From positions 682,001 to 746,000 of the forward strand of contig NZ_FNKL01000001.1 in NCBI RefSeq assembly GCF_900100115.1: a DNA stretch of 64,000 nucleotides, given 5' to 3'. Source of the stretch: Chryseobacterium soldanellicola (GTDB taxonomy: Bacteria; Bacteroidota; Bacteroidia; Flavobacteriales; Weeksellaceae). The position numbers and the translations under genes are program-made. Below are positions 1 through 9,014 of this stretch, piece after piece (the first letter of the stretch is position 1; each line of letters opens with the position of its first letter). The notes under the pieces were generated by a model. That model was not told where the DNA came from. It saw only the letters and a list, made by a program, of their open reading frames with translations, and ran no database searches.

Positions 1-1
1 T

Positions 2-259
2 GACACTTTAAAAATGCAGAATCCCGAAATGATAAATGTAAAAGTTCCTGTGGAATTGGTTACTGCAAGCGGAAGCGGACTAGATCCTGATATTTCTGAG
101 AACGGAGCTTTATACCAGGTAAAAAGAATTGCAAAAGTGAGAAATATTCCTGTTGAAAAACTTGAAAATCTTATTAAAAATCATACGGGAAAACCAGTTT
201 TAGGACCGTCTAAAGTCAATGTTTTGAAATTGAATATTGCTTTGGATAATTTAAAATAA
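2..259 (+). CDS. kdpC: Potassium-transporting ATPase subunit KdpC (C-terminal part)
   Basis: The gene is cut by the window edge; the frame is open from base 2. The visible 85 or so residues hold the KdpC signature VTASGSGLDPDIS, followed by YQVKRIAKVR and an NHTGKP segment. KdpC is the single-pass chaperone subunit of the high-affinity K+-importing P-type ATPase KdpFABC in the inner membrane, where it helps KdpB bind ATP. kdpA and kdpB are expected just upstream, outside the window. The following porin genes and the KdpD pieces are on the same strand and fit a potassium cluster. Confidence 0.93.
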   Translation, partial: DTLKMQNPEMINVKVPVELVTASGSGLDPDISENGALYQVKRIAKVRNIPVEKLENLIKNHTGKPVLGPSKVNVLKLNIALDNLK

Positions 260-286
260 TAACACATTGTTATCAATATTTATATA

Positions 287-1654
287 ATGAAATCAACAAC
301 TATTCAGGCTATTTTTTTATTGGGATTTTTTGCTTTAAATTCCATGAATGCACAGGAAATCAAGAAAGATTCTGTTTCCTTACCTAAAGATTCGTTAATA
401 ACAAAAACGGATTCTAAAATTCCTTTCGACGGCTACGATCTGACTTGGATCAACGGTCAAAACCGCCAGACAGATTTCCCTTTAACCTTGAAAGATAAGG
501 ATGGAGAAACGATTTTAACAGGTGTCACCTATGTGGATGCCTACTACAACTACGATTTCCGAAATCCAAAAGATAATACTCATACGATTTCAGCAGCGAT
601 CGGTCGTTCCAATGAATTTACCATCAATATGGCAAGTATCGGTTTAGAAACCAATTACAAAAATATGATCGGACGTTTATGGTTGCAATACGGACAGATG
701 GGTTCTATTGTTCAGGATTTGGACGGAACGGTGAATCATGGTAAAAATACCAGTGTGAGTAACTTAAAAAATATTCGAGAAGCTGCGGCAGGTTATCATT
801 TCAACGTAATGAACGGCTTGAATGTTGAAGCCGGGATTTTCATGAGCTACATCGGTCTGGAAAGTTACGTTTTAGGAGAAAACTGGAACTATCAGAGAAG
901 TTTGGTCTGCGATTTTACTCCGTTTTATTTTCAGGGAGCAAGAATTCAGGCGTATCCTTCAAAAAAATATAAGGTTGAGCTTTGGTTATTAAATGGCTGG
1001 CAAAGTTATAATTCATGGAACAAAGGTCTTGGATTGGGAGTTTCCAACTATTACCGTCCAAATGAAAATCTTCAGTTAGTTGCCAATTTTTATTTAAACG
1101 GAAAAGACACGAGAAATAATTCTGAGGTGCGCCGTTTTCATCATGACCACAGTATTGTTGCAAGATATTTCCATAATAAAGAGAGCAACGGCTTGTCACA
1201 GGCGGCATTCAGCATCAACAACCATTACGGATTCCAGAGCGGTGGCGGTTTGAAAGCAAAAGACAATTATATGATCGGAACTTCCATCGCCAACAGACTT
1301 TGGTTCCATCACAATAAAATTGCTTTATCTTTAAGAGCCGACGCAATTTCAAATCCTGGAGCTTATTTGGCATTCTCTCCTTCTCCGGTTGCCAATAATG
1401 ATTTTAATGATGCCTTGGCAAAAGGAGAAAAGCTGAAAATGTTTCAGGGAACTGCAACACTGGATTTAATGCCGAATCAATTCGTAACTTTCAGATTGGA
1501 ATACGGATTCAGAAAAAGTAATATCCCTTATTTTGCAGGATCCGGCGGAACAACCAGCCCGGACGGATGGATCGACACACCAGTTGACACCTGGAGACCG
1601 GATTTAAGAAAATCTGACAGCAGATTGACTTTAGCTGTAATGTTCAGGCTTTAA
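287..1654 (+). CDS. Outer-membrane beta-barrel protein (BBP2-like porin) of the kdp cluster
   Basis: 455 residues with a clear signal peptide ending near NSMNAQ (about residue 23). The rest is rich in alternating aromatic beta-strands and ends in the hydrophobic strand LTLAVMFRL, typical of an outer-membrane barrel. The pattern resembles the putative beta-barrel porin-2 family (named from sequence style only). It starts 27 bp after kdpC and probably shares its transcript. A reasonable inference is that it lets K+ or other small solutes through the outer membrane for Kdp; the substrate is not shown by sequence. A hairpin at 1688-1719 probably ends this transcript. Confidence 0.8.
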   Translation: MKSTTIQAIFLLGFFALNSMNAQEIKKDSVSLPKDSLITKTDSKIPFDGYDLTWINGQNRQTDFPLTLKDKDGETILTGVTYVDAYYNYDFRNPKDNTHTISAAIGRSNEFTINMASIGLETNYKNMIGRLWLQYGQMGSIVQDLDGTVNHGKNTSVSNLKNIREAAAGYHFNVMNGLNVEAGIFMSYIGLESYVLGENWNYQRSLVCDFTPFYFQGARIQAYPSKKYKVELWLLNGWQSYNSWNKGLGLGVSNYYRPNENLQLVANFYLNGKDTRNNSEVRRFHHDHSIVARYFHNKESNGLSQAAFSINNHYGFQSGGGLKAKDNYMIGTSIANRLWFHHNKIALSLRADAISNPGAYLAFSPSPVANNDFNDALAKGEKLKMFQGTATLDLMPNQFVTFRLEYGFRKSNIPYFAGSGGTTSPDGWIDTPVDTWRPDLRKSDSRLTLAVMFRL

Positions 1655-1687
1655 TTAATAGAATTAGATTTTTAATACTTTCTATAC

Positions 1688-1719
1688 GCCCGAAATAATT
1701 AATTTTAATTGTTTCGGGC
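1688..1719 (+). terminator. Hairpin after first kdp-cluster porin
   Basis: GCCCGAAA at 1688-1695 pairs perfectly with TTTCGGGC at 1712-1719, with an AT-rich interior that can extend the stem. It lies between the two porin genes. The U-run after it is weak, so it may be a partial terminator or an mRNA 3'-end stabiliser. Confidence 0.5.
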
Positions 1720-1759
1720 TGTTTAAACAAATTATAATTCTTAAAAAATAAATTTTAAT

Positions 1760-2848
1760 ATGAAAAAGTATCTTGTCATTGCATTGATGGTTGTGATGTT
1801 TTTTCCGAAGGCACAGCAGTCTTCGGATTCGATGAAACTTGGCAATAAGATCACTTTTTCTGCCTATGCAGAGCTTTTTTACAGCTATGATTTTAATGAG
1901 CCCGGTCACCATAAACGTCAGGATTTCCTCTACTCCTACAACCGTCACAATGAGCTTAATCTTAATTTGGGACTTGTAAAAGCTACCTATCAAAGTGAAA
2001 ATCTTCGGGCTAATTTAGCCTTAATGGCAGGAACTTATGCACAGGATAATATGGCTGCAGAACAGGAAGCGCTACGTTATGTAAATGAAGCGAGTATTGG
2101 AATTAAAATTTCAAAAAATAAAAAACTTTGGATTGATGCGGGAATAATGCCTTCCCATATCGGTTGGGAAAGCGCTATTGGAAAGGATAATATGAACCTG
2201 ACAAGAAGTTTGGCAGCAGAAAATTCGCCATACTTTGAAACAGGAGCAAAAATTTCCTATACTTCAGACAGCGGAAAGTGGTTTCTAAGCGGGTTGGTTC
2301 TGAACGGATGGCAGCGCATTGCAAAAGCCGACGGAAATCAAAGTATATCATTTGGACATCAGGTTACCTATAAACCAAGCGATAAAATTACATTAAACAG
2401 CAGCTCATTCATCGGAAATGATAAGGCAAAAGAAGAAAAAAGAATGCGCTATTTCCATGATCTGCATGGGATTTTTCAATTGACGAAAAAGTTTTCTACA
2501 ATTCTTGGTTTAGATATCGGAGCCGAACAAAAATCAAAAGGAAGCAAGCAATACAACATTTGGTACACTCCCAATATGCTGATGAAATACCAGTTTGATG
2601 ACAAATGGGCTCTGGCAGGCAGACTTGAATATTACAATGACAAAAACGGAGTTATTATTAGTACAAAAACGCCAGACGGATTTCAGACTTTTGGATACTC
2701 TCTGAATATTGATTATGCAATCTTTAAGAATGTTGTATTCCGTACAGAAGCGAGAGGTTTTACATCTAAAGATGCCATTTTTGTAAAGAATAATGAGCTC
2801 AGACAAGGAAATTTCTTTATTACGACAAGTCTAGCAGCTTGGTTTTAA
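1760..2848 (+). CDS. Second outer-membrane beta-barrel protein (BBP2-like)
   Basis: 362 residues with a signal peptide (MKKYLVIALMVVMFFPKAQQ) and a barrel-like strand pattern ending in the aromatic terminal strand FFITTSLAAWF. It shares short motifs with the protein encoded at 287-1654: YAELFYSYDFNEP matches VDAYYNYDFRNP, and both have an LNGWQ segment and an RRFHHDH/RYFHDLHG segment. The two are therefore paralogous porin-like proteins of different length. It sits between the first porin and the kdpD genes on the same strand. The role in K+ entry is inferred from position only. Confidence 0.75.
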   Translation: MKKYLVIALMVVMFFPKAQQSSDSMKLGNKITFSAYAELFYSYDFNEPGHHKRQDFLYSYNRHNELNLNLGLVKATYQSENLRANLALMAGTYAQDNMAAEQEALRYVNEASIGIKISKNKKLWIDAGIMPSHIGWESAIGKDNMNLTRSLAAENSPYFETGAKISYTSDSGKWFLSGLVLNGWQRIAKADGNQSISFGHQVTYKPSDKITLNSSSFIGNDKAKEEKRMRYFHDLHGIFQLTKKFSTILGLDIGAEQKSKGSKQYNIWYTPNMLMKYQFDDKWALAGRLEYYNDKNGVIISTKTPDGFQTFGYSLNIDYAIFKNVVFRTEARGFTSKDAIFVKNNELRQGNFFITTSLAAWF

Positions 2849-2970
2849 AAAGCGGGAAGATGGAAGTTGGAGGTAGGAGTAAATAATTTGTAGTAATAAC
2901 TTCCAGCCTTCAGCTTCAAACTTTCAACAATATCATGTTTCAAAAAATAAAATTAAAAAGAATAAAATTA

Positions 2971-4083
2971 ATGTCATCATCAGCAAAGCAATTTTTAGAA
3001 CTGATTCAAAAATCCAAAAAAGGAAAATTCAAGATCTATATTGGGATGAGCGCCGGTGTCGGAAAAACCTTCCGAATGCTTCAGGAAGCCCATGCCTTGC
3101 TAAGAAATGGCATTGATGTGAAAATAGGCTACATAGAAACTCACGGAAGAGAAGAAACGGTAGCTTTGGTTGATGGAATTCCTGAGATTGCAAGAAGATC
3201 TTCATTTTATAAAGGTAAAAATCTCGAGGAAATGGATCTGCAGGCTATTATTAACACTCATCCTGAAGTAGTTTTAGTAGATGAATTGGCGCACACCAAT
3301 ATTGAAGGTTCCAAAAATAAAAAGAGATGGCAGGACGTCTTGGAAATCCTCGATAACGGAATCAATGTCATCAGCGCGATGAATATTCAGCATATTGAAA
3401 GTTTAAATGAAGAAGTCAAAAAAATAACAGGAATTGAAGTTTCAGAACGCGTTCCCGATAAAATTTTAGCGCTTGCGGATGAAGTGGTGAATATCGATTT
3501 AACGGCAGACGAACTTTTAACGCGCCTGAAAGAAGGGAAAATCTACAAAAAAGAAAAAATTCAAACAGCTTTAAATAATTTCTTTCAAAGCGGACACATT
3601 TTGCAGCTCCGTGAATTAGCGTTAAAAGAAGTCGCCACCCATGTCGAGAGAAAAGTTGAAACCGAGATCAAAACGGAAAATTTTAAACCTATAAAATTTC
3701 TCGCCTGTATAAGCAGTAATGAAAAAATAGCGAAAAATATTATCCGAAAAACGGCGAGACTGGCAAGTTATTATAACAGTCCGTGGACGGTTTTGTACAT
3801 TCAGCGGCCTTCAGAAAATCCGGAAAAAATAGCATTAGATAAACAGCGATATTTGATTAATAATTTTAATTTAGCACAGGAATTGGGAGCCAAAGTGATT
3901 CGGATAAAGGAAAGCAGCGTCCACAAAGGGATTTTAGACTATGTTATACAACATAATATCACAACCGTCTGCATCGGAAAACCTCATGCTCATTTTTTGC
4001 AGAGGATTTTTGGCTACAGCTGGATCTACACCCTGATGAACCGATTGAATGAAAGGCAAATAGACATTATTATTTTATCTTAA
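2971..4083 (+). CDS. kdpD: KdpD N-terminal sensor domain as a separate protein
   Basis: About 370 residues. From this start the Walker A motif GMSAGVGKT is at residues 25-33, followed by IGYIETHGRE and the Walker-B-like VVLVDELAHTN, which together define the KdpD sensor domain. The second half is a universal-stress-protein-like fold (FLACISSNEKIAKN, later TTVCIGKPHAHFLQR). There are no membrane segments and no kinase domain, unlike the roughly 890-residue E. coli KdpD. An ATG at 2935 is in frame and would add 12 residues; I prefer 2971 because homologous KdpD N-termini begin close to SAKQFLELIQKS. It lies 4 bp before a histidine kinase that can supply the missing half. Confidence 0.85.
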   Translation: MSSSAKQFLELIQKSKKGKFKIYIGMSAGVGKTFRMLQEAHALLRNGIDVKIGYIETHGREETVALVDGIPEIARRSSFYKGKNLEEMDLQAIINTHPEVVLVDELAHTNIEGSKNKKRWQDVLEILDNGINVISAMNIQHIESLNEEVKKITGIEVSERVPDKILALADEVVNIDLTADELLTRLKEGKIYKKEKIQTALNNFFQSGHILQLRELALKEVATHVERKVETEIKTENFKPIKFLACISSNEKIAKNIIRKTARLASYYNSPWTVLYIQRPSENPEKIALDKQRYLINNFNLAQELGAKVIRIKESSVHKGILDYVIQHNITTVCIGKPHAHFLQRIFGYSWIYTLMNRLNERQIDIIILS

Positions 4084-4087
4084 AACA

Positions 4088-5803
4088 ATGAAAATCAAAA
4101 CAAAACTCACGTTGGGAGTAGGTCTTTTGTTCGTGCTGATCGTTTTACTTTCAGTGATTGGCTCTGTGTATATCAACAAATTAAAATCTGACACTGAAAA
4201 AATTCTTATCGCCAATTACAACAGTCTGGAATTTTCTCAAAATATGCTGTTGGCTTTAGATAAAATTAACACCGACAGCGCGATTGCGATTAAAGATTTT
4301 AAGAAAAACAATATTTTACAGGAAAAAAATTTAACCGAGTTTGGTGAAAAAGAAGCCACTCAGAACCTTAATTTACATTTTGAAAGCTATTTAAAACAGC
4401 CAAATCCGGAAAAAGAAAAACTGATTCGGGAAGATTTGGTTAAAATTATGGCACTGAACATGAAAGGTATCGAACGAAAAAGTGATATCGCCATCATCAC
4501 CGCAGAAAACGCCACTTTCTGGATCGTGAGTTTGGGAACGGTTTGCTTTTTAATTTCTTTTATTTTGCTTTTTAATCTTCCTCAGACAATTGCCGAACCG
4601 ATCAATCAACTGACTTTCAGTATCAGACAGATTGCGAATAAAAATTATAATGAAAGAGTTCATTTTAAAGGAAGTGAAGAATTTAACGACCTTGCCAATT
4701 CCTTTAATATCATGGCGGAAAAGCTTCAGGAATATGAAAGCAGCACGCTTTCCAAACAATTAATGGATAAAAAAAGGATTGAGACTTTGGTCAACAATAT
4801 GCACGACGCCGTGATCGGTCTGGATGAAAATAATTTCATCTACATGATTAATGATGAAGCCTTAAAAATCACTAACCTGAATAAAGAAGAAATCATAGGA
4901 AAAACGGTGCATGAAGTTGCCATTAATAATGATCTTATAAGGGAATTATTGAAAAATATTGATAATCCGTTGAAGGAACCTTTAAAGATTGCAGCTGATA
5001 ATAAAGAAAATTATTTTGATCAGGAGATTGTTCCTATTAATATTGTAAAAACAGGTGAAAAGGAAAAAAAATACATCGGAAAAGTAATTTTACTAAGAAA
5101 TATTACCCCTTTTAAAGAACTTGATTTTGCGAAGACAAATTTTATTGCAACCATTTCCCACGAACTGAAAACTCCAATTTCGGCCATAAAAATGGGCGTT
5201 CAACTGCTTGGAAATCAAAAGTTTGGAGCGTTAAATGACCAACAGCAGGAATTATTAAAAAGCATTAATGAAGACGGGCAACGGCTTTTGGATATTACCG
5301 GCGAACTGCTTAATCTATCGCAGGTCGAAACCGGAAATATCCGTTTACATATAGAAAATTGTTCACCCGAAAAAATTGTACAAACTGCCATAAAAAATGT
5401 AGAAATTCTTGCCGAACAAAAAAATATCAGCATCATAACAGAACTCAATATCTCTGAAAATGATATGATTACAGCAGATTTTGACAAAACGGTTTGGGTC
5501 ATGAATAATTTCTTAGGCAACGCCATTAAACATTCTTTTCAGGATGAAAAAATTCAGGTGATTATTGATAAATTAGAGAATTTTATACAATTCAGCGTAA
5601 CAGATTCCGGAAACGGGATTGATGAAAAATACCATCGCCAGGTTTTCGACCGCTATTTTCAGGTTCCCGGAGAGCATCAAAACGGAACAGGTTTAGGTTT
5701 AGCGATTTCCAAAAACTTTATCGAAAAACAACATGGTGAAATTGGCGTAAAGAGTTCGTTAAATCAGGGAAGTACTTTTTATTTTAAGTTGCCTTTGGCT
5801 TGA
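4088..5803 (+). CDS. HAMP-PAS sensor histidine kinase, partner of split KdpD
   Basis: 571 residues. TM1 is at about 7-29 and TM2 at about 149-170, enclosing a periplasmic region of about 120 residues. A HAMP linker follows, then a PAS domain (around 230-340), HisKA with the phospho-acceptor ISHELKTPISAIK, and HATPase with N box NNFLGNAIKHS, G1 DSGNGID and G2 GTGLGLAIS. It begins 4 bp after the KdpD sensor-domain gene, so the pair probably replaces one full-length KdpD. No KdpE response regulator is present downstream in this window; it may lie upstream of kdpA. Confidence 0.85.
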   Translation: MKIKTKLTLGVGLLFVLIVLLSVIGSVYINKLKSDTEKILIANYNSLEFSQNMLLALDKINTDSAIAIKDFKKNNILQEKNLTEFGEKEATQNLNLHFESYLKQPNPEKEKLIREDLVKIMALNMKGIERKSDIAIITAENATFWIVSLGTVCFLISFILLFNLPQTIAEPINQLTFSIRQIANKNYNERVHFKGSEEFNDLANSFNIMAEKLQEYESSTLSKQLMDKKRIETLVNNMHDAVIGLDENNFIYMINDEALKITNLNKEEIIGKTVHEVAINNDLIRELLKNIDNPLKEPLKIAADNKENYFDQEIVPINIVKTGEKEKKYIGKVILLRNITPFKELDFAKTNFIATISHELKTPISAIKMGVQLLGNQKFGALNDQQQELLKSINEDGQRLLDITGELLNLSQVETGNIRLHIENCSPEKIVQTAIKNVEILAEQKNISIITELNISENDMITADFDKTVWVMNNFLGNAIKHSFQDEKIQVIIDKLENFIQFSVTDSGNGIDEKYHRQVFDRYFQVPGEHQNGTGLGLAISKNFIEKQHGEIGVKSSLNQGSTFYFKLPLA

Positions 5804-5838
5804 AAGAATTAAATATATTTGCAGCTATTAAATATATC

Positions 5839-6351
5839 ATGAATATTATTAAGCAAATTACTTTAGTATTATTTCTATTGATTTCAGGATTTATTTCTGC
5901 TCAAAATGATAATGATTTTCGTGAAGCGTTCACATTAAAACTGGCCGTTGATTCCACAACATTTTACCAACAAGAGGTTGCAAGGTCAAAATATATTGTC
6001 AAAGATGATATTTTACAGATTTATCCTGGTGAGCATATTTTTATTGAAGCTGAAGTAAAAAGTGATAGAATAGAATCAATGAAAGTGGTGAAAGAAAATA
6101 AAAATCCTTCTAAAACAATAGAAATAGAATTTTCCCAAAATGTTTCGGGTAGACAAAACAGAGGCATGATGCTTCACGTTAGCAATCCTTTCGATAAAAT
6201 CTTGCATTATAATGCCATGATGAATGTTGTCGGAAAAAAAGGCTGGTTTAAGACTTCAATTATTCCGATTGATCCAAAATTGACAAACTTTGAAACATGG
6301 CCTCAAGTTATAATTACATTAGTTCTTAGTAATTGGAGATTTGAGAAATAA
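5839..6351 (+). CDS. Secreted protein of unknown function
   Basis: 170 residues from the ATG at 5839; the same frame runs back to a TTG at 5800 that overlaps the kinase stop, but only the 5839 start gives a clean signal peptide (MNIIKQITLVLFLLISGFISAQ). I do not recognise the mature part. It looks like one compact beta-rich periplasmic domain, close in style to a protein-disulfide-isomerase N-terminal or Ig-like domain, but this is only an impression. It starts 35 bp after the kinase gene. Confidence 0.6.
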   Translation: MNIIKQITLVLFLLISGFISAQNDNDFREAFTLKLAVDSTTFYQQEVARSKYIVKDDILQIYPGEHIFIEAEVKSDRIESMKVVKENKNPSKTIEIEFSQNVSGRQNRGMMLHVSNPFDKILHYNAMMNVVGKKGWFKTSIIPIDPKLTNFETWPQVIITLVLSNWRFEK

Positions 6352-6380
6352 TTTCTATAATAATTGATAATAAACTAAAT

Positions 6381-6851
6381 ATGTTTTATCATACTTTTTT
6401 CGATTTTTTTCTTGCATCATTATTGTTGACGGCAATATTCGGAGTTTACTTTTCATTTCAGAAGAAAAGTTTTATTAAAAATTATAAACAAGCTGACACC
6501 AAAATACTAGAAAATATTAACGGAATGATTATTACGGAAAACGGACCATTAAGAAAGTCTTTTCAATGGTGTAGCTTTGATATTATGATTAATCAAAATT
6601 CGATTTTTTTGTTTCCGAAAAGCTTTTATTTTCTTCCAAAAAGAGCCATTCAACTGATATATTCAAATTCAGATAAAAAACATTCAAAATTTACTACTTT
6701 ACTTAGACAATTAAACATTAGCAAAAATAATGTAGAATTGATTTCTAATCCAAATTACCTTTTCGCAGGAACTCGTAAAATCCTTTTAAAAGAATTGAAT
6801 AATGAACAAATTTTGATTTTTGAAGACATTAAAAAAAGTAAAAATTATTAA
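6381..6851 (+). CDS. Small membrane-anchored protein of unknown function
   Basis: 156 residues. One N-terminal hydrophobic segment (about residues 8-26, FFLASLLLTAIFGVYFSF) is followed by a soluble domain of about 125 residues. No family is recognised. It sits 29 bp after the secreted protein and 15 bp before the AraC regulator, so it may be in one transcript with either. The product is probably anchored in the inner membrane with the domain in the cytoplasm. Confidence 0.55.
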   Translation: MFYHTFFDFFLASLLLTAIFGVYFSFQKKSFIKNYKQADTKILENINGMIITENGPLRKSFQWCSFDIMINQNSIFLFPKSFYFLPKRAIQLIYSNSDKKHSKFTTLLRQLNISKNNVELISNPNYLFAGTRKILLKELNNEQILIFEDIKKSKNY

Positions 6852-6866
6852 CTAATAATATCAATT

Positions 6867-7610
6867 TTGATCTATCAATCTCAAAAACCAGACTCATCCC
6901 TTTCAGATTACGTTGAAAGTTTCTGGATGCTGGATAATCCTTCAGAAAATAGAGAAGTAATTCTTTTGCCCGATGGCAGGGTTGATCTGATTTTTTCTGA
7001 ATCTGTAATAGAACCTTTTCATGTGGTTTTATTAGGAATCGGAACACATCCGGAGCAGGTTACTATTGCAGCAAAAACAAAAATTTTTGCCGTTAGCTTT
7101 AATTTATTGGCAACGGAATATATTTTACACCAAAGTGTTTCTGAATTATTAAATTATGCGAAAATTTTACCGTCTGACTATTGGCATTTTAACATTAATG
7201 ATTTAAATGATTTTGAAAAATTCTGTGAAAAAATTTCAGTTAAAATTAATGAACAGCTTTACGGTCAAAAAATTGATGACAGAAAAATTAAGCTATTTGA
7301 TTTAATGTATTCATCTAAAGGTTCATTATCGGTAAAAGAACTTTCAGAAAAAGTAATTTGGAGTGAAAGGCAGATCAACCGATATTTTAACAGTCAATTT
7401 GGAATTTCCCTAAAATCATATTGCGGAATTCTTCGTTTCCGAGCTTCTTTTCAACATATTAAAGAGGGAAAACTCTTTCCTGAAGAGAATTTTTCCGACC
7501 AGTCTCATTTTATCAAAGAGATTAAAAAGCTTTCCGGATTTCTTCCGAAAGAACTCAGTCAGAATAAAAACGACCGATTTATACAATTTTCCGTTCTGCC
7601 TAAAAAGTAA
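6867..7610 (+). CDS. AraC-family transcriptional regulator
   Basis: 247 residues. The N-terminal half holds the LSDYVESFWMLDN ... LLPDGRVDLIFS pattern of AraC regulators with a DUF6597-type sensor domain. The C-terminal half has two helix-turn-helix units (GSLSVKELSEKVIWSERQINRYF and a second ending SGFLPKEL). The preceding gene stops in the same frame at 6849-6851 and no ATG follows, so translation most likely starts at TTG 6867. The TetX-like monooxygenase gene starts 23 bp downstream and is the likely regulatory target or operon partner. Confidence 0.8.
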   Translation: MIYQSQKPDSSLSDYVESFWMLDNPSENREVILLPDGRVDLIFSESVIEPFHVVLLGIGTHPEQVTIAAKTKIFAVSFNLLATEYILHQSVSELLNYAKILPSDYWHFNINDLNDFEKFCEKISVKINEQLYGQKIDDRKIKLFDLMYSSKGSLSVKELSEKVIWSERQINRYFNSQFGISLKSYCGILRFRASFQHIKEGKLFPEENFSDQSHFIKEIKKLSGFLPKELSQNKNDRFIQFSVLPKK

Positions 7611-7633
7611 TTTTGTGCCATAAAAATTAAGTT

Positions 7634-8788
7634 ATGGTCATAGAAAATAAAAAAATAGCCATCGTTGGCGGAGGTCCCGGAGGATTAACTTTAGCAAGGC
7701 TTTTACAGTTAAAAAACGCACAGGTAAAAGTATATGAAAGAGATGAAAATAAGGATGTTAGGGTGCAGGGAGCAACGCTAGATCTTCATGAAGGATCGGG
7801 ATTGGAAGCACTTTCCAGAGCCGGTTTGATGGAAGAATTTAAAGCAAATTTCCGTCCGAATGCAGGAAAATTAAAAATTTTAGATAAAAACCTGAATATT
7901 TTTCTGGATGAGCATGCTTCTGAGGATTCTTACGCCGAAGACCGTCCTGAAATCGACCGGGCGCCACTCAGAAAAATTTTACTGGAATCTTTACAGCCCG
8001 AAACCGTAGTTTGGGACAGTCAGTTTATTTCTATGGAACAGCAAAATGAAGGCTGGTTATTGCATTTTAAAAATGGAAAATCATATTACGCCGATATCGT
8101 GATTGCCTGTGATGGAGCGAATTCTAAAATCCGCGATTATCTCACGGATATTAAACCAATTTATTCAGGAGTGACGATGGTTGAAGGTAATATTTACAAC
8201 GCAGAAACCAATGCTCCAACCCTTTGGGAATTGATAAATGGTGGAAAAATTTTCGCCCTGGATCATAATCAGTCTTTGCTTTTAAGTACAAAAAGTGACG
8301 GAACTTTGACATTCTACACAGGCTGTAAAACCGATGAATACTGGACAAAAGATTCCGGAATTGATTTTACTAATAAGCAACAGGTTTTTGATTGGTTTAA
8401 AAAAGATTTTAGCTTTTGGGATAAAGCCTGGCAGGAATTATTTGAAAGTGACGAGATATCGATTATTCCGCGTCCACAATATCATTATCCTCCAGATCAA
8501 CATTGGGAAACTTCATCTAATCTGACTTTATTGGGTGATGCCGCCCACAGAATGCCGCCTTATGCCGGAGAAGGGGTAAATATGGCGATGCAGGATGCTT
8601 ATGAACTGGCGGAATGTCTTACGAATGAGCAATTTAAAGATGTAAAGTCCGCGATTTCAAATTACGAAAAAAATATGTTAAAACGTGCTTCTGACATTAC
8701 AAAAATTACACTGTACAATACTGAAATACTTCACGCTCCAAATGCGATAGAAAATCTTTTGAAAATGTTTCAGGGAGAGGATATTTAA
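7634..8788 (+). CDS. TetX-like FAD-dependent monooxygenase
   Basis: 384 residues, the usual length of Tet(X)-type flavoprotein monooxygenases. The dinucleotide-binding motif VGGGPGG is at residues 11-17, followed by the arginine/GxTLDLH segment RVQGATLDLHEGSG, the EIDRAPLR segment, and the second FAD motif GDAAHRMPPYAGEGVNMAMQD. These match Tet(X) motif for motif, but the middle substrate region differs clearly. Family knowledge: Tet(X) hydroxylates tetracyclines with NADPH and O2. Whether this relative accepts tetracyclines is unknown; the native substrate may be another aromatic. An AraC regulator lies directly upstream. Confidence 0.85.
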   Translation: MVIENKKIAIVGGGPGGLTLARLLQLKNAQVKVYERDENKDVRVQGATLDLHEGSGLEALSRAGLMEEFKANFRPNAGKLKILDKNLNIFLDEHASEDSYAEDRPEIDRAPLRKILLESLQPETVVWDSQFISMEQQNEGWLLHFKNGKSYYADIVIACDGANSKIRDYLTDIKPIYSGVTMVEGNIYNAETNAPTLWELINGGKIFALDHNQSLLLSTKSDGTLTFYTGCKTDEYWTKDSGIDFTNKQQVFDWFKKDFSFWDKAWQELFESDEISIIPRPQYHYPPDQHWETSSNLTLLGDAAHRMPPYAGEGVNMAMQDAYELAECLTNEQFKDVKSAISNYEKNMLKRASDITKITLYNTEILHAPNAIENLLKMFQGEDI

Positions 8789-8831
8789 TATTCTCGAAAT
8801 TCTGATGAGAAATTTTGGGTTATTTAATGCT

Positions 8832-8868
8832 TTTTCGGGGGCGGGAGCTTTGCTCCCGCCCCCGAAAA
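8832..8868. repeat. Perfect 17-bp GC-rich hairpin (intergenic palindrome)
   Basis: TTTTCGGGGGCGGGAGC at 8832-8848 is the exact reverse complement of 8852-8868, with a TTT loop. It is far more GC-rich than its surroundings. It follows the monooxygenase gene and can act as a terminator in both directions (A-run on one side, T-run on the other). Its form matches the 22-bp palindrome at 49628-49674, so it may be one of a family of dispersed palindromes. Confidence 0.7.
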
Positions 8869-8966
8869 ATTCCATAAGAGAAAAGTTTAACTCATACTAA
8901 TTATTTATATCAATTAATTTTTAACAATTTTCAAAAAAAATCTTGTCTATTTTCAAAATTTAATTT

Positions 8967-8985
8967 TACTTTGTAATTCAAAGTA
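8967..8985. promoter_or_regulatory. Palindrome TACTTTG-N5-CAAAGTA upstream of small membrane protein
   Basis: A perfect 7-bp inverted repeat with a 5-bp spacer, 30 bp upstream of the ATG at 9015. It overlaps a sequence close to the Bacteroidota -7 box. It may be an operator or simply part of the promoter. Confidence 0.3.
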
Positions 8986-9014
8986 CTTTTAATTAAATAA
9001 GATTAAAAACTATC

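Noticed and set aside
2849..2934. GGAAGATGGAAGTTGGAGG-like sequence before kdpD as a regulatory site
   Set aside because: This purine-rich word with its partial complement looks like a common flavobacterial spacer repeat; nothing ties it to regulation.
7634..8788. Calling the monooxygenase a tetracycline-resistance gene
   Set aside because: Family motifs fit, but substrate-binding positions differ from Tet(X) and activity cannot be judged from sequence.
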